Positions 34,142 to 44,135 of a stretch of DNA of 64,000 bases are shown here, one piece after another. Below the pieces are notes generated by a model. That model saw only the letters and a program-made list of their open reading frames with translations. It searched no databases and had not been told where the DNA came from. Made by a program: the position numbers and the translations under genes. Positions within the stretch are counted from its first letter, which is position 1. Each line of letters starts with the position of its first letter. Source of the DNA: Rhizobium sp. RU33A (GTDB taxonomy: Bacteria; Pseudomonadota; Alphaproteobacteria; Rhizobiales; Rhizobiaceae); assembly GCF_900156055.1 (NCBI RefSeq), contig NZ_FTMQ01000001.1, positions 186,001-250,000 on the forward strand, written 5' to 3'.

Positions 34142-35554
34142 ATGACCATCGTTTCCGACCTCACCCCCGCCCAGGCGACAGACAAGGATCTGTCGCGCCG
34201 CTTTTACATCACCGCCTGGCGCTGGCACTTCTATGCTGGCGTCTATGTCGCGCCCTTCATGATCATGCTCGCCGTCACTGGCCTGATGATGTTGTGGACG
34301 GCAACCCTGTTCGGCCGCGATGGCGAGAAGACCTATACGGTCGAGCCGCAAGCCGTGGTTTCCTCCGTCTCGGACCAGGCGGGAGCCGCAACCCTCGAAA
34401 TCCCCGGCCAGATCATCCAGTACATCGCCCCGCGCACGCCCGAACAGGCCGCCCTCTTTCGTATCAACCAGGGTGACGCCTCCTATATGGTGGCAGTCGA
34501 TCCCTACCGTGCCGAAGTCCTCGGCCACTGGGATCGGCGTACCGGACTCTACGATCTCGCCGACAACATCCATGGCACGCTGCTGATCGGCACGCTCGGC
34601 GACCGTCTGATCGAGATTGCGGCCGGCTTCGGCATCGTCCTCGTCGTCACCGGCCTTTATCTCTGGTGGCCGCGGGATGGCCGCGGTTTCGGCTCGGTGC
34701 TGGTTCCGCAGCTTTCCGCCAGGGGGCGTCAGTTCTGGAAGTCGCTGCATCTGACGATCGGCTTCTATGCCTCGCTCTTCCTCGTCGTCTTCCTGCTGTC
34801 GGGCCTGACCTGGGCCGGGATCTGGGGCGAGAAGTTCACCCAGGCCTGGAGCACCTTCCCGGCCGAAAAATGGGACAATGTGCCCCTGTCGGACAAGACC
34901 CATGCCAGCATGAACCATGGCGGCGTCAAGGAAGTCCCGTGGACACTGGAGCAGACTCCGATGCCCGCTTCCGGCTCCGATGCCGGTATCACTGGCACCC
35001 CGGAAGGCCAGCCCGTTTCATTGGACGCCATCGTCACGCTCGCCCGCACGCTTGGCTTCGACCAGCGCTTCCAGCTGGCGTTCCCGGGTGACGAGACGGC
35101 CGTCTGGACAATCGCCCGCGACACCATGAGCAATGACAGCGCCAATCCGCTGATGGATCGCACCGTTCACATCGACCAGTATACCGGCCGCATCCTCGCC
35201 GATGTCGGCTTCGACGACTACGGCGCAGCCGGCAAGGCCATGGCCGCCGGTATCGCCTTCCACGAGGGCGATATGGGCCTCTGGAACCTGGTGCTGGTCA
35301 ATCTCGTCTGTCTGTCGATCATTTTCCTCTCGGTCAGCGGCTTCGTCATGTGGTGGAAGCGCCGTCCCAAGGGTGCCGGTCGTCTCATGGCCCCAACCGT
35401 TGGCGAGCCCGGCCCCCTCTGGAAGACCGGAGCACTGGTCATGCTGGGAACCGCACTTCTCTTCCCGCTCTCAGGCGCGGTCCTCTTGGCTGTCCTCCTC
35501 CTTGACCTCCTGGTCTTTCGCCACATCAGGCCGCTGAAAAAGGCCTTGAGCTGA
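34142..35554 (+). CDS. PepSY-associated TM-helix protein (iron/siderophore-reductase-like)
   Basis: 470 residues from the ATG at 34142. Pattern of four membrane helices with large periplasmic PepSY portions: helix 1 near 25-50 (YVAPFMIMLAVTGLMMLW), a helix near 165 (AAGFGIVLVVTGLYLWWPR), one near 210-230, and two toward the C-terminus (LVNLVCLSIIFLSVSGFVMWWKRRP). Conserved histidines in WHFYAGVY and HLTIGFYASL suit heme or metal binding, as in FoxB/PiuB-like reductases. Follows the Crp gene by 28 bases, probably in the same transcript. Substrate unknown. Confidence 0.85.
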   Translation: MTIVSDLTPAQATDKDLSRRFYITAWRWHFYAGVYVAPFMIMLAVTGLMMLWTATLFGRDGEKTYTVEPQAVVSSVSDQAGAATLEIPGQIIQYIAPRTPEQAALFRINQGDASYMVAVDPYRAEVLGHWDRRTGLYDLADNIHGTLLIGTLGDRLIEIAAGFGIVLVVTGLYLWWPRDGRGFGSVLVPQLSARGRQFWKSLHLTIGFYASLFLVVFLLSGLTWAGIWGEKFTQAWSTFPAEKWDNVPLSDKTHASMNHGGVKEVPWTLEQTPMPASGSDAGITGTPEGQPVSLDAIVTLARTLGFDQRFQLAFPGDETAVWTIARDTMSNDSANPLMDRTVHIDQYTGRILADVGFDDYGAAGKAMAAGIAFHEGDMGLWNLVLVNLVCLSIIFLSVSGFVMWWKRRPKGAGRLMAPTVGEPGPLWKTGALVMLGTALLFPLSGAVLLAVLLLDLLVFRHIRPLKKALS

Positions 35555-35562
35555 TTGAATAT

Positions 35563-35587
35563 CGGCGCTCCCAAAAGCGGGGCGCCG
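35563..35587 (+). terminator. weak hairpin after the PepSY gene
   Basis: Arms CGGCGC (35563-35568) and GCGCCG (35582-35587), 8 bases past the stop codon; no clear T tract. Confidence 0.35.
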
Positions 35588-35660
35588 AGCCCGCCTCAAG
35601 CCATGTTCTGAAAAAAGAATGGAACAATGGAACCTCTCGACCATTTGCAAAACAGTGTGT

Positions 35661-35700
35661 CCGGTAAACCCAGGAGTGGTTTGCCGGCACCTTTTCGTTT
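35661..35700 (+). terminator. terminator-like hairpin in the leader of the NAGGN operon
   Basis: CCGGTAAACC (35661-35670) pairs with GGTTTGCCGG (35678-35687; one G-T wobble) around a 7-base loop, then CACCTTTTCGTTT. It lies 43 bases before the amidotransferase start and 24 before its ribosome site. It may end transcription from the PepSY side or attenuate the NAGGN transcript. Confidence 0.6.
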
Positions 35701-35730
35701 GGTCTTTCAACGGAGGTTTCAGCCCGGTTC

Positions 35731-37506
35731 ATGTGTGGCATTTGTGGAGAAGTGAGATTCGATGGCGCATCGCCGTCGGTAGCAGCAGTTTCGATCATGG
35801 CGGACGTCTTGGCCCCACGAGGGCCGGATTCGGCCGGCGTGATGGTCAGGGGCAATGTCGGGCTCGGCCATCGACGATTGCGCATCCTCGACCTTTCCGA
35901 CAAATCGCAGCAGCCGATGGTCGATCCCGATCTCGGCCTTTCGCTCGTCTTCAACGGCTGTGTCTATAACTTCCGTGAGCTGCGCAGCGAACTGGAAGCC
36001 AAGGGCTACCGCTTCTTCTCCGATGGCGACACCGAAGTCATCCTGAAGGCCTGGCATGCCTGGGGCACGGACTGCGTATCCCGCTTCCACGGCATGTTCG
36101 CCTTTGTCATCCATGAGCGCGACACCGGCCGCGTCGTCTTGGCGCGCGACCGTTTCGGCATCAAGCCGCTCTATCTGGCGGAAGTCTCCGGTGGCCTGCG
36201 TTTCGCCTCCTCGCTTCCCGCCATCGTTAAGGCGGGTGGCGTCGACACCGCGATCGATGTCACGGCGCTTCATCACTACATGACCTTCCACGCCGTCGTG
36301 CCGCCGCCGCGCACGATCTACAAGGGCGTGCGCAAGCTGCCCCCGGCAACCATCCGGGTCTACCAGCCCGATGGCAGCTTCGAAGACAAGCGCTATTGGG
36401 ATCCAGCCTATACGCGCCGCGCCGAAGACGCCCGTATGAGCCGTGAGGACTGGCAGGAGCAATTGCTCGATGCGTTGCGTCTTGCCGTCAAGCGCCGGAT
36501 GATTGCCGATGTGCCCGTCGGCGTGCTCCTCTCCGGCGGCGTCGATTCCAGCCTGATCGTCGGCCTTCTGGCAGAAGCCGGGCAGACAGGCCTGATGAGC
36601 TTCTCCGTCGGCTTCGAAGAGGCCAATGGCGAAAAGGGAGACGAATTCGTCTATTCCGACCTGATCGCTGAGCGCTTCGGCACCGATCACCACAAGATCT
36701 TCGTGCCCTCGGCCGATTTGATGGGCGCGCTGCCCGGCACCATCGCCGCCATGTCCGAGCCCATGGTCTCCTATGACAATGTCGGCTTCTACCTGCTCTC
36801 GAAGGAAGTCTCCAAACACATCAAAGTCGTGCAATCGGGCCAGGGCGCCGACGAGGTCTTCGGCGGTTATCACTGGTATCCGCCGTTGGTCGGCTCCACC
36901 GATGTCGTCGGCGACTACGGCCGTGCCTTCCGCGATCGCTCGCATGAAACCCTGCAGACCCAGTTGCAGGATCGCTGGATTGCCGATCGAGACGTCAGCG
37001 GCGACCTGCTGCGCGAACATCTCCTGCGCTCCGGCGCCGATACTCCGGTCGATCAGGCGCTCCGCCTCGACAGCAACGTCATGCTGGTCGACGATCCGGT
37101 CAAGCGCGTCGACAACATGACCATGGCCTGGGGCCTGGAAGCCCGCGTGCCCTTCCTCGACCACGAACTGGTCGAACTCGCCGCCCGCATTCCGCCTGAG
37201 GAAAAGCTCCGGGACGGCGGCAAGGGCATCGTCAAGGATGTCGCCCGCAAGGTCATCCCCTCCGAGGTCATCGACCGCAAGAAGGGCTACTTCCCCGTGC
37301 CCCAGCTGAAATACATCGCCGGTCCCTATCTCGACATGCTCCGCGACGCCCTGTCGTCCCAGGCTGCCCGCGAACGTGGCCTCTTCCGCCAGGATTACAT
37401 CGATCGCCTGGTGGCCGATCCCGCCTCGCATATCACGCCGCTGCAGGGCTCGGAACTCTGGCAGATCGGCCTTCTCGAAATGTGGTTGCAGGCTCAGGAG
37501 AACTGA
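35731..37506 (+). CDS. asnO: N-acetylglutaminylglutamine amidotransferase (asparagine synthase family)
   Basis: Amidates N-acetylglutaminylglutamine to the osmolyte NAGGN, using glutamine as nitrogen donor. 591 residues. The N-terminus is fixed by the class II glutaminase: after Met, Cys2 (MCGICGEV) is the nucleophile. C-terminal synthetase domain has the PP-loop LLSGGVDSSLIVG near residue 270 and QGADEVFGGYHWY. GGAGG lies 14 bases from the ATG, unusually far. The synthetase gene follows after one base. Ordinary asparagine synthetase B is the alternative, but pairing with the GNAT/ATP-grasp gene settles it. Confidence 0.92.
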   Translation: MCGICGEVRFDGASPSVAAVSIMADVLAPRGPDSAGVMVRGNVGLGHRRLRILDLSDKSQQPMVDPDLGLSLVFNGCVYNFRELRSELEAKGYRFFSDGDTEVILKAWHAWGTDCVSRFHGMFAFVIHERDTGRVVLARDRFGIKPLYLAEVSGGLRFASSLPAIVKAGGVDTAIDVTALHHYMTFHAVVPPPRTIYKGVRKLPPATIRVYQPDGSFEDKRYWDPAYTRRAEDARMSREDWQEQLLDALRLAVKRRMIADVPVGVLLSGGVDSSLIVGLLAEAGQTGLMSFSVGFEEANGEKGDEFVYSDLIAERFGTDHHKIFVPSADLMGALPGTIAAMSEPMVSYDNVGFYLLSKEVSKHIKVVQSGQGADEVFGGYHWYPPLVGSTDVVGDYGRAFRDRSHETLQTQLQDRWIADRDVSGDLLREHLLRSGADTPVDQALRLDSNVMLVDDPVKRVDNMTMAWGLEARVPFLDHELVELAARIPPEEKLRDGGKGIVKDVARKVIPSEVIDRKKGYFPVPQLKYIAGPYLDMLRDALSSQAARERGLFRQDYIDRLVADPASHITPLQGSELWQIGLLEMWLQAQEN

Positions 37507-37507
37507 C

Positions 37508-39313
37508 GTGAGCGAGGCGGAAAAGAAGATCGCCCCCCAATTGCGCAAGGCGCGTCGCGGCAATGCCCTGTCGCATCGGTTGACGCGCCTGCGCACACCT
37601 GGCAGCGGCAGCCACGGGACAACCAGCCGGCCCTCTGAAACCGAGGGCCGAAACCACAACATCGCTCTTGATTGCGGCTGGGGGCGATTGCTCTTCACTC
37701 CCACCTTCGACCGCTATCAGGACCTGCTTGATGCGCTCCGCGAGGAAGCCCCCGATACGCGCGACATCGCCTTTCACGTCGGCGATCCGCATGTCCTGCT
37801 TGCCCAGGCACCGCAGGAGATCTTCCTCGATCCGTCCCATACCTTCCGGCTCGACCTGTCCACCTATCGCGCCGGCGGCCGCCGCCCAAAGGGCGTCACG
37901 ATCAGGCGCTTCTCCTCCGAGAGCGATGCGGCGGGCATCAACGCGGTCTATGCCAGCTGCGGCATGGTCCAGGTGCGCGAGGACTTCTTCGCCGGCGAGC
38001 GAGACAACCGCCCCGTCACCTATTTCGTCGCGCAGGACGATCTCACCGGCGAGATCGTCGGAACGGTAACCGGCATCGACCATCATCGCCTGTTCGAAGA
38101 CCCGGAGCGCGGCGCCTCGCTCTGGTGCCTCGCCGTCCACCCCCAGGCCCGCCAGCCGGGTATCGGTGAGGGCTTGGTGCGTATCCTCGCCGAACATTTC
38201 CAGGCGCGTGGCCTCGCCTATCTCGATCTCTCCGTCCTGCATGACAATGATAAGGCGATCGGTCTCTACGAGAAGCTCGGCTTCCGCCGGGTGCCGCTCT
38301 TTGCCGTGAAACGCAAGAACGCCATCAACGAGAAGTTCTTCGCCCAGCCGGTCGAAGGCTACGAGGCGCTCAACCCCTATGCCCGGCTGATCGTTGACGA
38401 GGCGCTCCGCCGCGGCATTCATGTCGAGGTGACCGATCCTGAGGGCGGTTTCTTCCGGTTGAGCCATGGCGGCCGCAGCATTCACTGCCGCGAAAGCCTC
38501 TCGGATCTCACCTCATCGGTCGCCATGTCGATCTGCGACGACAAGGCCGTCACCCGCCGCTTCGCCGAGACGGCGGGTCTCAGCGTCCCCGAACAACTCT
38601 CCGCTGACGCCCCTGATGCCGAAAAGCAGGCCTTCCTGGAACAACACGGCAAGCTGGTCGTGAAACCCGCACGAGGCGAACAGGGTAGGGGCATTTCGGT
38701 CGGCATTTCCTCGATGGATGCCCTGCAGGCCGCCATTCGTATGGCCCGCCAGGTCTGCGACCGCGTGCTTCTCGAAGCCTGTTTCGAAGGCGAGGACCTA
38801 CGCCTCGTCGTCATCGACTACAAGCTCGTCGCCGCCGCCGTCCGTCGCCCGCCCCGCGTGATCGGTGATGGCCGCTCGCCGATCCGCAAGCTGATCGAAC
38901 AGCAGTCCCGCCGCCGCGCTGCCGCAACCGGTGGCGAAAGCCGCATTCCGGTTGATGCCGAGACGAAGCGTTGCCTCGCCGAACAGGACCTCGATCTTGA
39001 GAGCGTGTTGGAAGAGGGCCGCGAAATCACCGTGCGCAAGGCCGCCAATCTCCACACCGGCGGCACGATCCATGATGTCACTGCGACTGTCCATCCCGAC
39101 CTTGTCGATGCGGCCTGCCGGATTGCCAAGGCCATCAAGATCCCGGTCGTCGGTATCGATTTCATGGTCCATGATCCTGCCAAGCCGGACTATGTCTTCA
39201 TTGAAGCCAATGAGCGGCCCGGGCTTGCCAATCACGAGCCTCAGCCGACGGCCGAGTGCTTCATCCAGCTTTTGTTTCCCGGCAGCCGCGCTCGCGAGCG
39301 CCGCAACGCCTGA
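37508..39313 (+). CDS. ngg: N-acetylglutaminylglutamine synthetase (GNAT + ATP-grasp fusion)
   Basis: Makes the acetylated glutamine dipeptide precursor of NAGGN. 601 residues from the GTG at 37508; an ORF from 37376 lies inside asnO and is rejected. Acetyl-CoA-binding GNAT domain around residues 120-270 (CLAVHPQARQPGIGEGLVRIL, in parts), then an ATP-grasp domain similar to cyanophycin synthetase from ~290 (KPARGEQGRGISVGI; late GIDFMVHDPAKPDYVFIE and NERPGL). Second gene of the operon; a strong terminator follows 30 bases later. Confidence 0.93.
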   Translation: MSEAEKKIAPQLRKARRGNALSHRLTRLRTPGSGSHGTTSRPSETEGRNHNIALDCGWGRLLFTPTFDRYQDLLDALREEAPDTRDIAFHVGDPHVLLAQAPQEIFLDPSHTFRLDLSTYRAGGRRPKGVTIRRFSSESDAAGINAVYASCGMVQVREDFFAGERDNRPVTYFVAQDDLTGEIVGTVTGIDHHRLFEDPERGASLWCLAVHPQARQPGIGEGLVRILAEHFQARGLAYLDLSVLHDNDKAIGLYEKLGFRRVPLFAVKRKNAINEKFFAQPVEGYEALNPYARLIVDEALRRGIHVEVTDPEGGFFRLSHGGRSIHCRESLSDLTSSVAMSICDDKAVTRRFAETAGLSVPEQLSADAPDAEKQAFLEQHGKLVVKPARGEQGRGISVGISSMDALQAAIRMARQVCDRVLLEACFEGEDLRLVVIDYKLVAAAVRRPPRVIGDGRSPIRKLIEQQSRRRAAATGGESRIPVDAETKRCLAEQDLDLESVLEEGREITVRKAANLHTGGTIHDVTATVHPDLVDAACRIAKAIKIPVVGIDFMVHDPAKPDYVFIEANERPGLANHEPQPTAECFIQLLFPGSRARERRNA

Positions 39314-39342
39314 CGACAGGCGTGATCGATAAGACCCAAACA

Positions 39343-39372
39343 AGAAGGGCGGCATTCCGGTGCCGCCCTTCT
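39343..39372. terminator. bidirectional terminator between ngg and the YihY gene
   Basis: Perfect 12-bp arms AGAAGGGCGGCA (39343-39354) and its complement (39361-39372), 6-base loop, between convergent genes. T-rich on both exits (GCTTTG on +, TTGTTTG on -). Confidence 0.8.
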
Positions 39373-39393
39373 GCTTTGCGGCTCTCATCGCGG

Positions 39394-40383
39394 CTACTGC
39401 GACTCGCCGATCGTGTCCGCCATATGCGCGCCCCGACGTCCCATCGGCTCTGCCGGTCCCGTCGTCGTGTCCACTGCCGTCTGATGTTCGAGCTCCGCAT
39501 TCAGCATGGCACCGACAATCAGGATCACCACCGACAGCCAGGTCCAGAACATGAAGGCGATAAATGTGCCGAGCGCGCCATAGGTCGCGTTGTAGTCGGC
39601 GAAATTCTCCAGATAGAAGGAGAAGCCGAGCGACATGATCATCCAGACGAGCGAACTCAGCAAAGTGCCCCAGGTCAGCCATCGCAGTTGGGCGTTCTCG
39701 CGGCTCGGCCCATAACGATAGATCATCGCGGACCCCAGCCAGATCACGCCGATCAGGATCGGCCAGCGGATAAACCCGACGATCATCTCGGCCCGCGCCG
39801 AAATGAAGATGACCGACATGATCAGCGGCAGAATGGCGAGTGCCGTGATGACGACGGCGAGAACGGCCATGGCGCCAAGTGTAAATGCGACGGCCAGAAG
39901 CGTAGTATGGACGAAGCCGCGTTTCTCCTGTTCCTCATAGGCAATGTTCATGGCCTCGAAGAGCGCCAGCATCCCGTTGCGGGCACTGAACAGCGACACG
40001 CCAAGACCGACGAGAAAACCCGTGCTCAAGGTGCTGTTGTTTTCGTCGGCCAGCGCCTGCAACTGACCCAGGATCATCGTGACCCCGTCGGCAGGCAGCA
40101 GTTCTGAGAGGAAATCCAGCCGTCCGGCGATCGTGGTCGGATCGGCAATCAGGCCATAGAGCGACACCAGCGCTGCAAGACCGGGAAACAGCGACAGCAT
40201 CACGTAGAAGGACACGCCTGCTGCAGCGAGCGTGACCCGGTCGGATGTCAGCCGCGACAGGACCCTGAGCGAAACATCCCACAGGCCACGCACCGGAATG
40301 TCGCTGGGGCTGCGCGCATCTCGCCCTCGTTCATCGCGGCTGTGGGAGGCGAGGGGCGGGGATGAAGGTGTCACTGGCGGCAT
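39394..40383 (-). CDS. YihY/BrkB-family inner-membrane protein
   Basis: 329 residues from the ATG at 40383 with AAGGAG upstream. A polar N-terminal ~45 residues precede six hydrophobic segments; LAAAGVSFYVMLSLFPGLAAL (in parts) and the GFVHTTLLAVAFTLGAMAVL region, then YNATYGALGTFIAFMFWTWLS, are the YihY/BrkB pattern. Older annotations call this ribonuclease BN, which is incorrect for this family. Function is not established; relatives are linked to envelope integrity. Divergent from the 151-residue hypothetical gene. Confidence 0.9.
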   Translation of the reverse strand: MPPVTPSSPPLASHSRDERGRDARSPSDIPVRGLWDVSLRVLSRLTSDRVTLAAAGVSFYVMLSLFPGLAALVSLYGLIADPTTIAGRLDFLSELLPADGVTMILGQLQALADENNSTLSTGFLVGLGVSLFSARNGMLALFEAMNIAYEEQEKRGFVHTTLLAVAFTLGAMAVLAVVITALAILPLIMSVIFISARAEMIVGFIRWPILIGVIWLGSAMIYRYGPSRENAQLRWLTWGTLLSSLVWMIMSLGFSFYLENFADYNATYGALGTFIAFMFWTWLSVVILIVGAMLNAELEHQTAVDTTTGPAEPMGRRGAHMADTIGESQ

Positions 40384-40513
40384 GTCGGGCTCCTTGTTGT
40401 CAGGGAAACTTGTCCACATGCCGCCATGTTCCCTGCCGAGACGAGAGAAGCCGGGCGGAACCGTCGCCGGCCGAGGTCAGTTGGGCTCCCGAATGTTTCA
40501 CTGGGAGAAGACC

Positions 40514-40969
40514 ATGTCCGACAACAACGACCACGAAGTGCCGAACAACCTTCAGCGAGAGCATATCGATCCTCATCTGGCGCAGCCCCTCGAAGTGGCC
40601 GCGCGCCGGTCGGATGCAGCCGCCGCGGAACATGGCATGTCGAGGGGCGATGAACTGCTCAACATCTATCGGCTGGAGCCTATAGCCGCGCCGGACGATC
40701 CGCGTTGGGACAATGCCCCCGGCCATGGCGTGGTGACGGTAGCTGCCCGCTCAACGGGCGATGCCCGCCTCGTCGCGGCCTCGCAGGAGCTGGACTATAT
40801 GGAAATCGACGCCAAACCTGCCGAGGACGTGACGACCGGAATGGCAAGTGCCTTCCGCTCGGAGAAACTCTACACGGTCATCGAGATCGCGCGTGACAGG
40901 CAGGGTCTCACCCGTGGTCTCATCGATGGCGAGATTGGCATCGACACGATCCGACCCGTGCAGATCTGA
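40514..40969 (+). CDS. conserved hypothetical protein (acidic, soluble)
   Basis: 151 residues, ATG at 40514 with GGGAGAAG upstream. No signal peptide or membrane segment. Acidic overall; segments DELLNIYRLEPIAAPDDPRWDNAPGHG (in parts) and SEKLYTVIEIARDRQGLTRGLI. The coding frame shows normal codon use and a clear ribosome site, so I take it as a real gene. No family recognised. Isolated between YihY (divergent) and the FtsK-like gene (convergent). Confidence 0.65.
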   Translation: MSDNNDHEVPNNLQREHIDPHLAQPLEVAARRSDAAAAEHGMSRGDELLNIYRLEPIAAPDDPRWDNAPGHGVVTVAARSTGDARLVAASQELDYMEIDAKPAEDVTTGMASAFRSEKLYTVIEIARDRQGLTRGLIDGEIGIDTIRPVQI

Positions 40970-41051
40970 TCGCTGGAAGGCATCGGGCGACAGCGCCTTC
41001 GCTGATTGACGCGGTCGGGGCCTCCATCGACCCCGACCAGATCCAATGGTG

Positions 41052-44000
41052 TCAGCCTTCGAAGTCGCCTTCGGCATTCACCTCTCGTCCACCGACGATG
41101 ATCGCCCGCTTGCCGACATGATTGGCAGCCCCCACGATACCTTCCTGCTCCATCCGCTCCACAAGCGAAGCCGCCTTGTTGTAGCCGATGGATAGCCGGC
41201 GCTGGATATAGGAGGTCGAGCACTTCTTGTCGCGCAGCACCACCTTGACCGCCTTGTCGTAGAGATCGTTGCCGTCCTCTTCCGCCATGGCGCTTTTGTC
41301 GAAGACGGCCACGTCCTCTTCCGGCTCGTCCTCCACCTCGTCGGCATCTTCTGTCACGGTGCCCAGATAATCCGGACGCCCCTGCATCTTCAGATGCGCG
41401 ACGACCTTCTCGACTTCCTCGTCGGAAACGAAGGGACCGTGCACGCGGGCGATGCGTCCGCCGCCGACCATGTGCAGCATATCGCCCTGGCCGAGCAGAT
41501 GTTCGGCGCCCGGCTCACCCAGAATGGTGCGGCTGTCGATCTTGGATGTCACTTGGAAGGAAACGCGGGTCGGGAAGTTCGCCTTGATCGTGCCGGTGAT
41601 GACATCGACCGAGGGGCGCTGCGTCGCCATGATCAGGTGGATGCCGGCGGCACGCGCCATCTGCGCCAGCCGCTGGATCGCGCCTTCGATCTCCTTGCCG
41701 GCGACCATCATCAGGTCGGCCATCTCGTCGACCACGACGACGATGTACGGCATCGGCGAAAGGTCGAGTTCCTGCTCCTCATAAACGATCTCGCCGCTCT
41801 GACGGTCAAAACCGGTCTGCACGGAAACGGTGATCGTCTCGCCCTTCTCGCGCGCCTGGGCGGCGCGGGCATTGTAGCCGTCGATATTGCGCACGCCGAG
41901 GCGGCTCATCTTGCGATAGCGGTCTTCCATCTCGCGCACCGCCCATTTCAGCGCCATCACGGCCTTCTTCGGATCGGTCACGACAGGGGTCAAGAGATGC
42001 GGGATCCCGTCATAGACGGAAAGCTCCAGCATCTTCGGATCGACCATGATCAACCGGCACTCGTCCGGCCGGAACCGATAGAGCAGCGAGAGGATCATCG
42101 TGTTGATCGCAACCGACTTACCCGAACCGGTGGTGCCGGCCACGAGCAGATGCGGCATCTTCGCAAGCTCCGCGATCACGGGCTCGCCGCCGATGGTCTT
42201 GCCGAGGCAGACCGGCAGCTTGTAGCGCGTCTCGGCATAATCGGGCGTTTCGATCAGCTCGCGCAGATAGACGGTTTCGCGCACCGGGTTCGGCAGCTCG
42301 ATGCCGATGACGTTGCGGCCGGGGACGACTGCGACGCGAGCGGACAAAGCGGACATCGAGCGGGCGATATCGTCGGAGAGACCGATGACACGCGAGGACT
42401 TCACCCCCGGTGCTGGTTCGAATTCGTAGAGCGTGACAACAGGGCCGGGGCGCACGTCGATCACTTCGCCCTTGATGCCAAAATCTTCCAGCACGCTTTC
42501 CAGCAGCCCGGCGCTCTGCTCCAGTGCCTCTGCCGTCATTGTGACGCCCGTCTGGACCGGCGGCATCTGCAGGAAGTCGAGATAGGGAAGCTCATATTCG
42601 CCTTCGCCCAGCGCGTCCTGCGCCTTGAACAGCGGTTGTCTTGGCAGGGCGGCTGACATGGGAGCAATCGACGAATGGTTCGCCTGAAGCGGCGCCGGAA
42701 CAACCGCCTCAAGGGGGGCGACGGTCTCGGTCGCCGCTGCCTGCGCCTGCTGCAACGCGTAGGACGGCGCTGACACATCCCGATAAGCGACTTCCCGATA
42801 CAGCGCGACGACCGAGCCCGGGGTTGCGTCGAACACGGGCTTGCGCGCCGCAACAGTCACCGGCTGTACGGCGGAAACCCCTTCTGGGCGATAGCGCACG
42901 ATTTCGGCGCGGACTGGAGAAACGGCCTGAGGTGCTGGCGCAGGAATGCTGCGAACCGGCTGCGGTGCGGTATGCTGAGCCCTTTGCGGAGCCGCCGGCT
43001 GGCGAGCCTGTGAAACAGGTCGCGCAATCGGGGGCCGCGCCATTTCGATCTCCGATGGTGCATCCACCGGTGCGATCATCGCTTCGAAGAAGATGTGGTC
43101 CGAGAGCAGCGATGCGATCGGCAGACGCGCGGTCTCCGACCCGGCTTGCGCCACCGCCGGCGCAACGGCAGCCGGTACCGCTGGAACGGTTGGCGACGGA
43201 TTGGTCATCTGCGTCCACGCGGCAAAGCCTGATGTAACGGACGCCGTGACGGCCGAAGCCGTGACAAGAGGCTGCACGGCTGGCGGAGCAACAACGGGCG
43301 CCGCAACCGGCACAGGTGCCGCCGCTGCTGGCGGTGTCCGCAGAAATGCATTGCGCACCATCGGCGGACGCGCCGCGGGCGCCGCCTGCTGGGCAGCAAG
43401 CCGTAGGGCTTCTGACTGTTGGGCGAGCGACCGCTGCAGGTGCGGCGGCACATGAGCCTCGGTCGTCGGTCGAACATTTGTCCCGACGGTCGCGGCCTGA
43501 GTGCTTGCGAGAACGGTCCGCATGCCTTGTACCAGGGGGGCTGGCTGCACAGGTTGGGGAGCCGGGCCGATCTCCTGCGGCGATGCGCCATCCGCCATCG
43601 ATGCTTCCCAGGCGGCCTGTTCGGCCTGCTGGCGGGCGAGTTCCCGGCGAAGCTTGTAGGTGAGCGCGCGCGCGCCCACTGCATCCGGCGGCTGCGGCAA
43701 GGTCACGGAAGCAGGCATGCGCGGCACTTCCGGCTTAGGCGCGGGAGCTGGCGCGCCGGTGCGCGGCAGGCCGGCATAGGGTACGCTGCTCGTCGCTGAC
43801 GAGGCGGGCTTTGCCGGGGCAGTGGCCATCGGCTGGCGTGCGGGCTGATAGGCCTGTCGAGTCGGCGCCTGCGGCATTGCCGGCTGTGGAGCGGCTGTCC
43901 GTGCAGACTGCGTGCTCGGCTGGGGAGCGGGCGCAGGCGTCGGCTCGGCCTTGCCCGGCGCGCGGTCGGGCGTACGGGTGAACCGCACATTGGGGCCCAG

Positions 44001-44135
44001 AACGAAGGCCTTCTGCCAGACCGGCGTTTCCTCACGCCCCTCGATCTGGTCGGCGGCCGACTGATCGGCACCTTCACCCTTGTTGTCCCCTAATTGATTG
44101 ACCTGATACGCGGAATTTGAACGGGGAGGGTGCAT
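41052..44135 (-). CDS. ftsK: FtsK/SpoIIIE-type DNA translocase lacking N-terminal membrane helices
   Basis: 1027 residues. ATP-driven double-stranded DNA pump for chromosome dimer resolution and terminus segregation. The C-terminal motor is complete: Walker [16 protein letters not shown] near residue 660, Walker [29 protein letters not shown], and a DNA-reading gamma winged helix near 955-1018 ([25 protein letters not shown], in parts). The first ~500 residues are Pro/Ala/Gln-rich and low-complexity, with no transmembrane segments. Rhizobia often carry a second, membrane-anchored FtsK; this would be the soluble paralogue, or depend on a partner at the septum. Confidence 0.9.
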   Translation of the reverse strand: MHPPRSNSAYQVNQLGDNKGEGADQSAADQIEGREETPVWQKAFVLGPNVRFTRTPDRAPGKAEPTPAPAPQPSTQSARTAAPQPAMPQAPTRQAYQPARQPMATAPAKPASSATSSVPYAGLPRTGAPAPAPKPEVPRMPASVTLPQPPDAVGARALTYKLRRELARQQAEQAAWEASMADGASPQEIGPAPQPVQPAPLVQGMRTVLASTQAATVGTNVRPTTEAHVPPHLQRSLAQQSEALRLAAQQAAPAARPPMVRNAFLRTPPAAAAPVPVAAPVVAPPAVQPLVTASAVTASVTSGFAAWTQMTNPSPTVPAVPAAVAPAVAQAGSETARLPIASLLSDHIFFEAMIAPVDAPSEIEMARPPIARPVSQARQPAAPQRAQHTAPQPVRSIPAPAPQAVSPVRAEIVRYRPEGVSAVQPVTVAARKPVFDATPGSVVALYREVAYRDVSAPSYALQQAQAAATETVAPLEAVVPAPLQANHSSIAPMSAALPRQPLFKAQDALGEGEYELPYLDFLQMPPVQTGVTMTAEALEQSAGLLESVLEDFGIKGEVIDVRPGPVVTLYEFEPAPGVKSSRVIGLSDDIARSMSALSARVAVVPGRNVIGIELPNPVRETVYLRELIETPDYAETRYKLPVCLGKTIGGEPVIAELAKMPHLLVAGTTGSGKSVAINTMILSLLYRFRPDECRLIMVDPKMLELSVYDGIPHLLTPVVTDPKKAVMALKWAVREMEDRYRKMSRLGVRNIDGYNARAAQAREKGETITVSVQTGFDRQSGEIVYEEQELDLSPMPYIVVVVDEMADLMMVAGKEIEGAIQRLAQMARAAGIHLIMATQRPSVDVITGTIKANFPTRVSFQVTSKIDSRTILGEPGAEHLLGQGDMLHMVGGGRIARVHGPFVSDEEVEKVVAHLKMQGRPDYLGTVTEDADEVEDEPEEDVAVFDKSAMAEEDGNDLYDKAVKVVLRDKKCSTSYIQRRLSIGYNKAASLVERMEQEGIVGAANHVGKRAIIVGGREVNAEGDFEG

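Noticed and set aside
35719..37704. 661-residue open frame on the minus strand
   Set aside because: Antisense to the NAGGN amidotransferase, whose Cys2 and PP-loop motifs are intact. No ribosome site or recognisable domain.
41394..42656. 420-residue open frame on the plus strand inside the FtsK-like gene
   Set aside because: Antisense shadow of the FtsK motor domain; His/Asp-rich composition typical of such shadows.
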